Part shown: positions 33,473-44,800 of the stretch, piece after piece
How positions within the stretch are numbered: position 1 is the stretch's first letter
Layout: every line of letters begins with the position of its first letter
From: Aptenodytes patagonicus
Lineage: Eukaryota > Chordata > Aves > Sphenisciformes > Spheniscidae
DNA length: 64,000 nt
Assembly: GCF_965638725.1 (NCBI RefSeq)
Contig: NW_027472018.1
Location: 548,576 to 612,575, forward strand
Direction of reading: 5' to 3'
Translations under genes and position numbers: made by a program
Notes under the pieces: generated by a model
The model's database searches: none
Seen by the model: the letters and a program-made list of their open reading frames with translations, nothing else
What the model was told of the DNA's origin: nothing

Positions 33473-34534
33473 CCAAGGACTGCCTCGTTAGCAGCGACCA
33501 CATAACGAGTGGTGTTCTGAGGGAATTACGCCAGCCCCCCGAGCCCTCCCCGGTGCTGGTGTGTTCAGGCGTGGTGACGCCGGTGCAGCGGGAGATGCTC
33601 CTGCCGGTGCCTGAGCCGCACCGCCTCCATGTGACAGAGGAGCCGGGATGGGCCGTGGCCGAAAATCAGCCCCGGCATCCTGGTGGGGTGGGCAGGAGGG
33701 ATGCCTCTGCGCTGCGATCTCCCTGTCCGTGGGCTGTCACCTGCGATGGCCTGAGGGCCACCACACCTTTCCACCCGACCGGGGCGGCCCAGGGCTCTGC
33801 TGCGGGGAACGGCATGTTGTGCTGTGCTGGCAAGGGGCTCCTGGGGCTTCGGGTGGGGAGGGGAGCGCAGCACTGCCCAGGATCTCACCCCTTGGACCGG
33901 GCACGGATTTGTGCCCCGATGGCAGGGGACACTCGTGGGGTGGGACTGGCCCACAGGAGGGGGGCAGAGAGGAGCGGGAGATGGTGGTGGGGCTCACCCA
34001 GCCGAACGCAGGCGCCTGCGCCGAAGCTCTCCGGGGCTCCGACGGGCTCCGGTGGGAAGGACAAGGTGAGAGAAAGCACCCACAACTGGGAGGGACTGGA
34101 GGAGCCAGAGATGTCTCCTGGCTGGAGCGGGAGGAGAGCTGTGTGCCACGGACCCCCGGGAACACGGGGGAGACCTCTGCCGGGTCCCTCCAGCCTGGAT
34201 GGGGAAGGCCAGGGCTGCCTGGACATGGGCTGGGGATTCCCGAACACCAGGCGGAGGCTGCAGCCCCACGCTGCCGTGCCCAGCACGCGAAGCCCTCCTG
34301 ACCCAGCAGCACCGGCTCCCCAGCCGATGTGTGGGGCCGCCCCACGCTGCAGGGAACGGGTTGTGGCACCCCAGCACAGGGTAGGTCAGGGATTTGGGGG
34401 TTCCCTGTCCTGTTCTTGCCCAGCATCTCCCGGCTTCTTAGCAGGGCTTTCCCCACTGGAGGACCGTCCTTTTCCCACCCCTCAGCTGTTGGCTCCCGCA
34501 GGCAGCACCGTCCCTTGCCTCGGGGTGGCACAGG

Positions 34535-34670
34535 CAGGTGCTTCTCCTGGGACACACCGGTGGATGCTCATTCCCTCCTGGGACACGCTGGTGGATGCTC
34601 TCATTCCCTCCTGGGACACGCTGGTGGATGCTCATTCCCTCCCGGGACACGCCGGTGGATGCTCATTCCT
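34535..34670. repeat. About 32-bp minisatellite, four copies
   Basis: Units contain CCTGGGACACGCTGGTGGAT then GCTCATTCC, with small length changes between copies. Confidence 0.9.
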
Positions 34671-34959
34671 GGCACGACCTGCCTGGCACAGCTGCTGGCT
34701 GCCAATGGTGCGGCTGGGCAGGATTTTCCCCCAAGAGCGCTGGAGGGGGGGGTCCGGCTGGAGAGCCCCTGGGCCCCGGTCAGTCCCCTCTGTCCCCCCA
34801 GGCACTCAGGAGCTGCCGGCCAGCCCGGGGCTCACCGAGCGCAGCCGGGGCCGGCTCCCCGCTCCTCCCGGCGCCCGGCGCTGATGCTCCCCGAAACGGG
34901 GCCGATGCTCCCCGTGATTCCCGGTGATGAATGCTCCCCCCGCGGGGACCCCGGGGCTC

Positions 34960-35330
34960 CCCATGACAGGGGCTGATGCTCCCCGCGTCCTGGGCTCCCG
35001 GTGCCCGGGGCTGCCGCTCCCCGCGATTCCCGGTGCCCGGGGCTGCCGGTGCTCGGGGCTGATGCTCCCGGTGCCCGGGGCTGCCGCTCCCCGCGATTCC
35101 CGGTGCCCGGGGCTGCCGGTGCTCGGGGCTGATGCTCCCGGTGCCCGGGGCTGACGCTCCCCGCGATTCCCGGTGCTGCCGGTACTCGGGGCTGATGCTC
35201 CCGGTGCCCGGGGCTGACGCTCCCCGCGATTCCCGGTGCTGCCGGTGCTCGGGGCTGATGCTCCCGGTGCCCGGGACTGCCGGTGCCCGGGGCTGATGCT
35301 TCCCGGTGCCGACGCTTCCCGTACCCGGTG
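34960..35330. repeat. Compound minisatellite upstream of the KRAB-ZNF promoter
   Basis: Copies of GGTGCCCGGGGCTGCCG, GCTCCCCGCGATTCCCGG and GGTGCTCGGGGCTGATGCTC alternate in composite units of about 50-70 bp. The array ends just before the CpG island. Confidence 0.9.
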
Positions 35331-35389
35331 CTCCCCACGACCCAGGTCGATGCTCCCGGTGCTCCCCACGACCGGTGCCGGTGCTCACG

Positions 35390-35760
35390 GGGCCCGGGGC
35401 CCGCCGCCCGCTGGGGTCCCGCCCCCGCCGTCCCCTTCCGGGCCCGCCCCGCCCGTGGCTCCGCCGGCGCCATCGCGGCGCTCCGTGCCGGGGCCCTCCC
35501 GGGAGGCGGTGCCGCTCCCGCCCGCCGCCGGCCCCGGGCAGAGATGCAGCCGGTAAGGCCAAGCGGGGACCCCCGGGACCCGCCGGGGTCGGGGCCGGGA
35601 CCGGGACCGGGACCGGGACCGGGGCGCAGCGGGGGGGGAGGCCCCGGCCCCGGCCCCGGCCCCGGCCCCGGCCCCCGGCCCCCGGCCCCCGGCCCCCGGC
35701 CCGGTTTCGGCGGCGGCTCCGGCGCCGCTCCCCCGGGCCGCTCCTGCGCCTTGGACCCAC
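35390..35760 (+). promoter_or_regulatory. CpG-island promoter of the KRAB-ZNF gene (locus C)
   Basis: Dense CpG around the tiny first coding exon. Intron 1 starts with GGGACC repeats, then five GGCCCC hexamers and four GGCCCCC heptamers at about 35640-35700. Confidence 0.7.
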
Positions 35761-38441
35761 CGTCCCCGCGGGTCTGTGGCTCGGCCGTGGCTCTTGTTCC
35801 CCCGTGTGCGGGGTCCCGGGCGGCCCCCGGGGCCGGCACGGGGGAGCGGGGGATGGGGGGGTGCGTGTGCCCCGGCCGCTGTGCGAGCATGGAGACCCCC
35901 GGCATCTCGCCCCATTCCCGTCCCTCCGGTGCCCGGTGACCTCAGCCAGGCGCGGGGGGGGTCGGGAAGAGGGACCGTCCCCGTTCCCGGCGGGTGCTGA
36001 GCCGGGCGTCCGAACGTGGGCAGGATGCGGCCCCAGCCCTCTGGTCGTGCTTAGCGTGGAGGGTCCCGCGGGCCGGGCATCGCCCCCTCGCCTGGGTGCA
36101 GGGGCAGCCAGACCCTCGGGTCAGGCTGAGGAGCGCGGGGCCAGGCAGCCCGGGGAGCCCTGCTCCTCCCGGGAGAGTCGGGGGGTCGCTGCAGCCCTGC
36201 CCGTCCTGCGCTGATTGCCAGGGGGCCGAGTACCCAAGGACGGGGACGTTTTGGGATCCGTGGCGTGCTACAGCTCCGCATGCCCCCTGGGAGAAGGGGG
36301 GTGACCGTGGCTGCAGACCCCCCCCCCCCCGGCTTCCCCGGGGTCCAGCGAGGGGAGGGTGCTGCTGGGTCCCTGGGTCCCCTCAGCCCCTACTCTGTTT
36401 TTCAGGGTGCGGTGACGTTCGAGGACGTGGCCGTCTATTTCTCCCCCGAGGAGTGGGTAGAGCTGGCGGCATGGCAGCGGGAGCTCTACCAGGAGGTGAT
36501 GATGGACAACTATGACCTGGTCGCCAGCCTGGGTAAGGATGCGCCCCTGGGGAGCCCGGGCACGGAGCTGGCAGCGCTGCTGGGCTGGGAACACGTCGGA
36601 GGCTCAGCCAGGGGTCCGGAGGCTCAGCTGGGGGTCCACAGCCCGAGACCCTCCGGCCGGCCGCGCGCGGGCAGAGCCCAACCTGCCGTCTCTCCACGCA
36701 GAGCGGGGCTGCAGCGCGCCCGCTGCCCTCCCCGGGCTTGCCGAGTCCATCCCTGGTGTGTGAGGAATAACGGCTCCAGGTACCCCGGCCCTGCTGCTCC
36801 CCACCCCGGTGCGCCCCGGTTCGCTGCCACGACCGAGGTTGGCGCTGGCAGCTCCCGAGGGCCCCGGACGCAGCAGCCCCGTGGCCCCGCTGCTCCAGCA
36901 GCCGGCATCCCCCAGGCACGTCCCCGCGGCCCCCCGGTGATGCTCCTCGGGCGGCTCCGGGGATGCTGAGGTTTCTCTCTCCCACACAGGCCCCGAGTCC
37001 AAGCTCATCCACAGAATGGAGCCCCTGAGGGAGGAGTCGCGCAGGGGGGACGGCGGAGCTCCTGACGCCTCCGGCACCCGTGAGTGACCACGGGGACCCC
37101 CCCGCGTGGCCAGGGGCGCTGGGCTGGGGAATTGGTGCTGGTTTAGTGAGTTAGAGACAGAAGCCCCGAGTGCGGCACGAGGCGGCTGGCCCCAGCCAGA
37201 CCCCCACCCCAGACGGGGTCCTGTCTGACATCCTCACTGGCTGGGTTTGGGTGTCCCACCTCGGCCCCCCCAGGCCCGGTTGTCCCGTGGGCGTTGCAGG
37301 GGCGAGGGGAGGCTGCGGCAGGTGAGGGGCCGGTGCTGCGGGCCTGTGCCGGCGGTGCCCCCGCACCGGGACACCCCCCGCCGTGACTGTGCTCCTGTTC
37401 CCGACAGCTGCCTGCGGCGGGATGGCTGGTGAGCACCTGTCTGAGGACGACAACCGGGGACGCTGGGTCCCGTGTGCGTCGCCAGCTGAGGCGGCCGAGG
37501 AGTTGGGGTACCCCACGCTCTGCTCCGGCTGGTGCGACGCGGAGCCGGGGGCCTGGGCCGGGGACGCCCCCCGGGAGCTGCCGGGGCGGGAGCCGGGGGA
37601 GCAGCCGCTGGAGGTGCCCGTGGCCGGGGGCAGGGGGCCGCTCATCTGCGGCACCTGCGGGCAGAGCTTCGAGGACGAGGCCGGGCTGAGCGCGCACCAG
37701 GGCAAGCACCTGCGCCCAGCGCCCTCCTACCAGTGCGGCGCCTGCAGCAAGGCTTTCCGCCACCACTGCAACCTCCTGACGCACAAGAAGCACCGGGGCC
37801 GGCACCAGCACGCCTGCACAGAGTGCAGCAGGACCTTCTGCTTGAAAGGGGACCTGCTGCGGCACCGGGCGAGCCACGGCGGCGAGGGCGGCTACTCCTG
37901 CCCGCTCTGCGGGAGCAGCTTCCGCCAGAAGCGCGACCTGCAGGCGCACCGCAAGGAGCACGCCGGCGCCGCGCGCCGCAAGTGCCCCAAGTGCAAGAAG
38001 CACTTCGAGGACGAGGCCAGCCTGAACCGGCACCGGGCCACCCACTGCGAGGAGCGACCCTTCCTCTGCGGGCGCTGCGACCGCAGCTTCAGCTGGAAGG
38101 AGAGCCTGATCATCCACCAGCGCAGCCACGCGCAGGAGCGCTCCCACAAGTGCCCCGACTGCGGCCGCAGCTTCAGCCGCAGCGGGAACCTGCTGGTGCA
38201 CCAGCGCGTGCACACGGGCGAGCGGCCCTTCGCCTGCCCCCAGTGCGACAAGTCCTTCTGCAACAAGGCCAACCTCATCACGCACAAGAAGCTCCACCGG
38301 CGCTACAAGACCTTCGCCTGCTCCCAGTGCCGGCTGGGCTTCAGCTCCAAGAGCAAGCTGCTGCTGCACCAGCGGGCGCACGGAGAGGGGGACGGGGGGA
38401 CGCTCGGGGCGGGGGACAACCCGGCCGGCTGCCAGCAATAG
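35544..38441 (+). CDS. KRAB zinc-finger protein, nine C2H2 fingers (locus C)
   Basis: Predicted 419-residue nuclear repressor. Exons: 35544-35552 (MQP), 36406-36532 (KRAB A, 127 bp), 36990-37079 (linker) and 37408-38441 (fingers). Phases 0-0, 1-1 and 1-1 give an unbroken frame of 420 codons including TAG. The KRAB box reads [14 protein letters not shown] and ends [12 protein letters not shown], close to consensus. Nine C2H2 fingers run from residue 156 to about 400. Finger 2 has an irregular end (HKKHRGRH) and most inter-finger linkers are not TGEKP; only the linker before finger 8 (HTGERP) is canonical. A family member is clear, but I cannot assign an ortholog by eye. Confidence 0.93.
36406..36532 (+). 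CDS. KRAB A-box exon of locus C
   Basis: 127 bp between TTTTTCAG and GTAAGG, phase 0 to 1. All usual contact residues for TRIM28 recruitment (DV, EEW, the M-x-N-Y end) are present, so this box is expected to be active. Confidence 0.95.
36990..37079 (+). CDS. Linker exon of locus C
   Basis: A 90-bp exon, phase 1 to 1, reading [20 protein letters not shown]. It lacks the V-K-x-E-P motif found in the linkers of locus E. Confidence 0.85.
37408..38441 (+). CDS. C2H2 finger exon of locus C
   Basis: Acceptor CCCGACAG, phase 1. An acidic spacer of about 80 residues precedes nine fingers. Finger cores begin CGTC, CGAC, CTEC, CPLC, CPKC, CGRC, CPDC, CPQC and CSQC. Stop TAG at 38439-38441. Confidence 0.95.
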
Positions 38442-39223
38442 CTGCGGCTGCTCTCGAGCGTGGGAGGGGGCTTATCCCCGTGCGGAGGGGCCCGGAGGAC
38501 TGCGGTGGGGCAGGAGGGGGCCTCATCCTGCCCACACAGGACGTGACTTTGCTGGCACCCGCTGCCTCCTCCCCGGGGCTTGGCCCGGTGCACGTCCAGG
38601 ACCTGCGAGCCCTGCACTCCGCACCCCTTCAGACCTCGAAAAATCCCTCCAGGGCACTTCCCAGTTCTCCCAGTCCCGCCAGTGCCCTGCCCCTGCACGG
38701 GATCTCCTTAAGCCAGCAGAGCGATGCGAGCTCGGGGTCCGGTCTCTTGCAGCGGAGCGGAAAGGCCCCATCCTGCGCTGGGGGAGGCAGCCCAAGGGCC
38801 AGAGCCTTCCCTGCGTCGGAGCCTCTCCCCGCTGCCCGGCTTTTGGCCCTTGGTCTTCCCCTCGGAAGGGTGCTGGGGGTGGGCTGGGCAGCTCTGGGGG
38901 GTGAACAGCACCCGGGACCCCCGCCCCAACCCGCCCCACTCCCCTGGGTGTGGTGGGCGCTGCCGGGCACTGGCTGGGTGAAGCTGGGGTGGGGGCAGCG
39001 GGGCAGCCACCCCGTCCCCATCCCCATCCCCTGCCGCCCAGCCCCTTCCCCCAGCTCGCCCGGCTCGGGCTGCGCACCAGTGAAACCGTGCCCGGTGCTG
39101 CGGGAGCTGTGAGCCCGGCCCGGTGCCACGGGGCACCCAGGGTACCCGGAGCCGTGGGAGCGCAGAGCCCGAGGAGCTGGGACCTTGGGGCGCAGAGCTG
39201 GGGTGCGGAGCGTGGCCGTGTGC
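38442..39223. other. 3' flank of locus C
   Basis: Probable 3' untranslated sequence and short intergenic DNA. No AATAAA close to the stop codon and no further exon seen. Confidence 0.5.
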
Positions 39224-39334
39224 CCGTTGACGTTTGAGGACGTGGCTGCCTGTTCCTCCTCCTGGGAGCGGGCAGAGCTGGCAGGGTGGCAGAGGGAGCT
39301 GCGTCGGGACGTGGGGGGCTGGTGGCCTCGCTGG
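39224..39334 (+). pseudogene. Dead KRAB A exon (relic D)
   Basis: It opens LTFEDVAACSSSWERAELAG and continues WQRELRRDV, then loses about 13 bp where MMENYQ should be, so the end (originally LVASLG) is out of frame. EEW is replaced by WER. The donor GTGAGA is still intact. Confidence 0.85.
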
Positions 39335-39418
39335 GTGAGAGGGGTTTCCCACCATCCACAACGCTGGGGGACCCAGCGGACCTGTGAGCACGGGGAGCGG
39401 GGGGGGGGCTGATGGGGG

Positions 39419-39440
39419 GTGTGTGTGTGTGTGTGTGTGC
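39419..39440. repeat. (GT)n microsatellite
   Basis: About ten GT dinucleotides, 85 bp after the KRAB relic donor. Confidence 0.95.
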
Positions 39441-40239
39441 CGTCTCCTGCAGCAGTCACCGTGCCGGGTTGCTCTCGAGGGTATCTGCTTGCTTTGGGAA
39501 GGCGGCTGATTGCGGGGGGGGGGCGCACGGCCCAAGCGCTGGGGATCCCCTGCCGGGTGGGGAGGAGGTGGGGGGGGGGGGGGGTCCGGCAGGGTGATGG
39601 ATGCACGGCCACGTGCCCCACGCTGTGCGTGTGAAACACCCAGCGGAGGGTGTCGTGAGTGTCCCCCGTTCCTTCGGGGAAGGACGCCGTGATCCCTCCC
39701 CCCCCCAGCCACAGACACGCCAGGCTCCCGGCGGGACCAGGGTGCCCTGCCTTGGGCCGGGGCGCTGCTGGAGCCCGGTGCTGGGGCTCACACCGCAGCC
39801 AGGGCAGGAGAGCTATTGCTCCACGTGTGTCGTCGGGCCACCCTCCGGAGTGAGAGATGCCAGCGCCACGGGAGCTGGCGCTTTCCCACGGAGAATTTTC
39901 CCCTCGGGGACGGTGCTGCCCGCGGCCCAGCCCCTCCGGGCTCGGTGCATCGCCTGTGTGCTCGTGTCCCGGTGCTCGCTGGCAGGAGCTAGAGCACAGC
40001 GTGCTTTCTGCGGCTCAGCCGCGGTGTCCCGTGGTAGGGTCACACCATGGGGCCCACCCGTTAGCGCCTGGCCCCTTTGCCGGCCACGCCCCGTGTTTTT
40101 GGGGTGCAGACCCCTTTCTAGGAATGGGTGTGCGATGCCCTGTGCTTCCCCCACGGCCCCTGGGCTAAAAGCTGGTCGTAGCTGTTGTGACTTGAGGCTC
40201 TCCAGCTCTGCGTGCTGCTCGCCTCTCTCCTCCTTCCAG

Positions 40240-40960
40240 CTCGGGGAGCCCATCCCCGGGCAGGAGCGGGTGGCCATCGCCGCCTGGAAGCTGGCCACCC
40301 CAGGCTGCTGCCGCTCCGCGGCCAGCCCGTTCAGCGTGGGCAAGTCAACGGTGGGTCCGGTGGCGATGGAGGTGTGGGATGCGGTCCTCGAGGTGGTTTA
40401 CCCCCGTGTCGCGGCCGCGAAGAACATCCCTGAAATAAGGGCCGCCTCTCGGAAAATGGGTTCCCCAGACTGTGCGGGGGACACTGATGTGACAGATGGT
40501 CCCATCGTTTGTCCTCGGGAAGGAGCTGGCGAGTACACGAACTGTGGTGGGCATTGCCCCCCGGGGCTGGGTGGGCACCAGGAGGGCTCACGAGCACCGG
40601 CGTGGGGAGCACCGCCGGGTCCGGGACGCCAAGGTGCTGACGAGGTCGGGCATAACGTGCTGGGCCAAGCGGGGACGTTATTCCCTCCCAATGACGTTAT
40701 TCTCAACGATGCGTCGGTGCCCACGGTTACTCTGGGGGACCCTGCCGACCCCCCCTGCCCTGGCTGGTGGCACCTTATCGAGGCCACGTGAGAAGTGGGA
40801 ATTCGGCTGCAGGGGGGTGGTGGAGCTGAAGGCAGACTGAAGCCCCGCTGGCACTGCCTGCACAACCGGCTGGCCGGCGCCGATGGCGCGACGGCAGCCT
40901 GCTGCACCCTCCGCCACATCTGGAGGCGAAGGGCAAGTACATCTGCGCGGAGTGGCCCCG
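40240..40960 (+). pseudogene. PIF/Harbinger (HARBI1-like) transposase relic
   Basis: The first frame reads GEPIPGQERVAIAAWKLATP, then FSVGKSTVGPVAMEVWDAVL, VYPRVAAAKNIPEIR, a GDTDVTDGPIVCP segment equivalent to the first catalytic Asp region, and VTLGDPADPPCPGW. The rest (GRLKPRWHCLHNRLAGAD and ACCTLRHIW) is in another frame after about 40790, and the middle is scrambled, so it is not functional. The sequence begins right after a strong polypyrimidine tract and CAG (40239), resembling a splice acceptor in phase 0. The N-terminal third of the usual protein is missing. Orientation is the same as the KRAB genes. Confidence 0.88.
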
Positions 40961-41744
40961 GGGACGGGGACGGCTCGTGCAGCCGCTTCGCCCAGCCCGA
41001 GAGCGCGGCTGCCAGCCGAGCCCGTGCTCCCGGAGGGGCGGGAGGCGGGGGTGCCGTCTGCGCCCGCAGCCTGGCCGCCCGGCCGGCGCGAAGGACTGAG
41101 CCGTCCCGGTCGCCCGACCTGTCCCCGTGCCGCTTCAGCGGGACCCGTCGCATTCTGCTGGACTGCTTTGTACGGTGGTTTGAAATGGGGGGCAGTGCCT
41201 GGGAGGAGGGCCCGCTCCTCCCAGTTTTAGGGAGCGTGGCCACCCAGTTCGGCTCGTGGCCGGTGGCTTTTCCCTCGAGCACCACCCAGCACCGGTTCCC
41301 CTGTCCCCGCGTAAGCATTAAGAGCCCGTTGGCGCATTTTAAGTCGCGGAGCACCACGCCGTCGGCGTTCTCCTCGTAGTTTAATAAATCCCTTTTGCAG
41401 AAATGTGGCTGTTGTTTTGGACAAGCGGCGGCCAGTGCCACGGGAGCGCCCTGCGAGCCGCGCGACGCGCGGTGGGGGAGCGGAGAGGAGCCAGGGAGGG
41501 CAGGGAGGGCGGGCGGGGGGCGTCTGCAGACGGAAAACTAAGGTACAGCAGAGGGGAAACGGCAACTCCCTGGCTGGGGGTGCTGGCAGCTGGGGCTGCA
41601 GGGGAGGGGGGGTTTGCCCTCCTCCTCCTCCTCCTCCTCCAGTGCGGGACTGGCTGCTCAGCCCAGCCTTACCCGGTCCTTGCCCCGGCGTTGCCCAGGG
41701 AGCCCCGAAAGTGTCCGTTGCCGAGGGCCGGATGGACGAGATGC
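40961..41744. other. Gene-free stretch with a possible poly(A) signal
   Basis: AATAAA at about 41383-41388 could be the old end of the Harbinger-derived transcript. A (CTC)n run follows near 41618-41640. No exon seen. Confidence 0.45.
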
Positions 41745-41840
41745 GGTGGGACCAGGTGGTCGTTGTAGGTCCCTTCCAGCCGAAATACGCCGTGCCGTGC
41801 CGTGCCGTGCCGTGCCGTGCCGTGCCATTCTATGTTAATT
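41745..41840 (+). mobile_element. CR1 3' terminus with a (GCCGT)n-type tail
   Basis: GGACCAGGTGGTCGTTGTAG then GTCCCTTCCAGCCGAAATA is the terminal CR1 segment, the same subfamily as the copy at 63.4 kb. Instead of the usual ATTCT repeats it ends in about six GCCGT units and then CCATTCTATG. Confidence 0.85.
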
Positions 41841-44800
41841 ATGGCCTCGAAGGCGAGGTGCATCGGAGAGAGGCTGCAGCAACCAGCGCTCGTGCTGGGG
41901 CGACCCCCTGCCCGGGGCGGGGGGGGGGGAGGGCAAGTGCTGGCCCTGTGAGCCCCTGCACTTGCCCGCTCCCCCCCGCTCCGGGAGCCGTGCGGTGGCC
42001 GTGCTGGCCTGCCCGTGCCCCGCGCTCCTGCGCTGCCGCTCGGGGTCACGTTGCCCCGGCCCTGCTCCCGTCCTCCTCCCCGCCGCCCCGTGCGGACCGG
42101 GGCCGATGGCAGAGGCCGGGCAGGCAGAGCTGGGGGGGGGGGGGGGCAATAAACGAGTCCGTGCTGCAATTTGCAACCGCCTGCTATTTTTGGTAGCAGC
42201 TCTTTCTCACTTGTGAAGTGGCCTCATCGCGGCTGCCGGTGCGGAGAGCTGGGAACGGCCGAGTCGAGCCGGTCTGGCAGGGGGTTTTATCGAAGTTTTG
42301 CACTGAATCAAAATCAATCTGGAGGGGCTGTCCTGGGCAGGGGGGGGGGATCCTACCGGGGCCACTGGTGCCAGCACGGGACGCTGAACCTCCCTCCGGC
42401 TGGACAACGCTGCGGAAACGTAAGTATTTTAGAAATACTTACAGAAAATACTTACTTTAGAAAACAGAGGAGAGGGCGGTGGGCCGGAGCAGCGGCAGGG
42501 CTCTGGCGGCGCGTCTGAAGGCGGTTGTCACCGATGCAGCCGGTGACAGCGGTGGCAGGACCCTGGCCGCGTGGGCACCCCTGCACGGCGGGAGGGGGGG
42601 TCAAGGGTTGAAGCGAGCCGCAGTGCTGAGCTCGGCGAAACGCAGGCAGCCCTGGAAGGAGGGAAGGCAGAGGCTGGCGAAGCAGCAAAGCCGCCGTGAC
42701 GGCGCCTGCGGAAGGACCGGCAGGTCGGGAGAGGCTGGGGAAATGCCACCGGCCGTTTCGGGCAGCGCCTCGCAGCCCGAGCCGGGGCAGGCAGGCGTTT
42801 GCTGCCTGCGAGGAGGAGGAGGAGGAGGAGGAGGAGGAGGAGGCGTGCATGCCGTTGGAGGGCATGCCGCGTCCCGTGGCTCCTGCCGCCGGGCGAGGCT
42901 AACCGTGGCCTGCAGTGCACGAGGCCACCCTGCCCTCGCAAAGCCCTGTCACCGTTCCCAGGGACGCTTTTGGGGCTGAGGTCTGGAGCCTGCTGTGTCC
43001 CCGCCGCCCTGTGGCACTCGCAGCCGGGGGGGGGTGGGGTGGAAGGCACCCATACCCAGGGGGTGGCACCCACATCCATGTCTCGCTGGAGGCTGCTCCC
43101 GGTGCTGGGGGACTTCACGTGGCGCCGCAGGAGGGACAGGGTGCCTGCGCCAGCCCGAATGCTGGGGTAGTTCACGCTGCGGAGACCCCGCTCGGGCGAT
43201 GGCACACCTGAGTTAGCGGAGTCGGGGGGGACGGCTGGGGACAGGCAGGCGGGCAGACAGACGTCCGTTCCCAGGCCTCGGGGTCTGCCGCCCCTCAAGG
43301 GGCTGGTCCCTGGTGAGAGCCGGGAAGGGGAGAGCAGCCGCCCAGGGGACACCTCCGCCACCCCCCAGAGCTGCCTCTCCAGGAGCAGGCGCGGGTCCCA
43401 GGGGAATTCCCCCTGCCCTGGGCACGGAGCCGCCGGGGCTGAGCCGGGGCCGCTCCTGGCACCCACGGTCCCGGCCGGACTCTTCTCCCGCAGGCAGCAG
43501 TGCCGGGGCAGGCAGGGAGGAAGGGCAGGGCCGTGAGGAAGCACCGGCGGGGCTGGAGCCGGCAGGATGGAGAGGAGGCGAGACCCGACAGGCATCTCGC
43601 GAGCGTCACCGGCAGCGGGAGCCGGCGTGAGTCAGGGCTGGCGCAGGCAGCAGCAGGATCCAGGCAGCCTGCGGGCAGCGGAGGCAGCGACGCCTCTGGG
43701 ATAAGCCGGGCGTCAGCGGGCGCTCCGGTGGTGGTGAGGGCAGGGAGGGAGCCTTGAGGCGGTGGTGGCACTGCGGGAGGGGTGTTCGTTCCCACACAGG
43801 GAGCCCGAATGCTCCCCCCCCACCTCTCCGCGTGCACGTCCACCCTCTGCGCCCCGTGCGGCAGCGCTCCAACGCGGGGGGATGCACGGGATTGCTGCGC
43901 TCCCCGGTGAAGCCGAGGATGGGCGCTGAGCTGCCAAGCCTGCGCAGGGTGCCTGGGAGACGCAGCAGCCTCCGGGGGGAAGGGACGTCCCTCCTCGGCC
44001 CTGATGCGGCACTCGAAGGCAAAGACTGCGGTCGACATGCAGCCTGGGAGGGATTGCCCGTGCCGGGGCTCCCGTGGGTTCGTGTGGCTGCGTGCTGCTG
44101 GCTGCGGGCGTGGTGTCGACGCAGAGTCCCTGGGGAGGTGACACTTACTCGCCCGGCGTGGTGCTTGCACGGCTCATCGCGGCTGGGACCGGGCAGGAGG
44201 GTGCCGTCCCGGCAGGGGAGACGCAGCCCCCTCGCCTCACGCCTGGAGGTGCTCAGGGCCCCGCTCGGTGGGTGCTGCCCCCCGTCTCCGCTTGAAGAGC
44301 CTTCGGGGGACACCAAAGCCAGAGCTGCAGCTGGACGTCGAGGGGCTGCGGCCAACCGCGGCTGAGCCATCTGCTTCCCTGCACGGGCCTTTGCCGCTCT
44401 CATGGGCTGCTGAGAGGTTTCGAGTCATGTCATATCTCAGGCGAAGGCTTTATAAATCGCCGCATTAATCGAATGGCCGCGGCAGAGCCTCAGGAGCGGC
44501 GGTGCTCCCGGCAGCGCCGGGCGGGCGGGCGCCTGCTCCCTGCAACGCTGCCTTGCGCGGCGCCTGTCTCAGTGGAGGCCACGTGCTCCCTCTCTGCCAG
44601 CCACCGCTCTGCTCACGTTGCCTGGACTGCTGTGCTCCGGCTCCCCCGATGGCACCATCGTTTTCTTTTTTACCGCTGGCGGAATAACGGGCGACCGCGG
44701 AAACAGCAAAACCGACACTGAACTCCCCCAGGGGCCGTGAGGCTGCCAGCACCCTTCTCCGCAGCCCTGCCGGGAGAGGAGCACCCTGCCTGTTAGTGCT

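Noticed and set aside
34802-34884. Segment after CCCCCAG reading GTQELPASPGLTERSRGR to a stop, possible last exon for KRAB relic B
   Set aside because: Composition-driven frame without domain similarity; relic B has no working donor to feed it.
44449-44721. TATA-like TTTATAAATC followed by an 82-codon frame starting MAAAEPQERR
   Set aside because: No recognisable domain, no splice context, no homology I can name.
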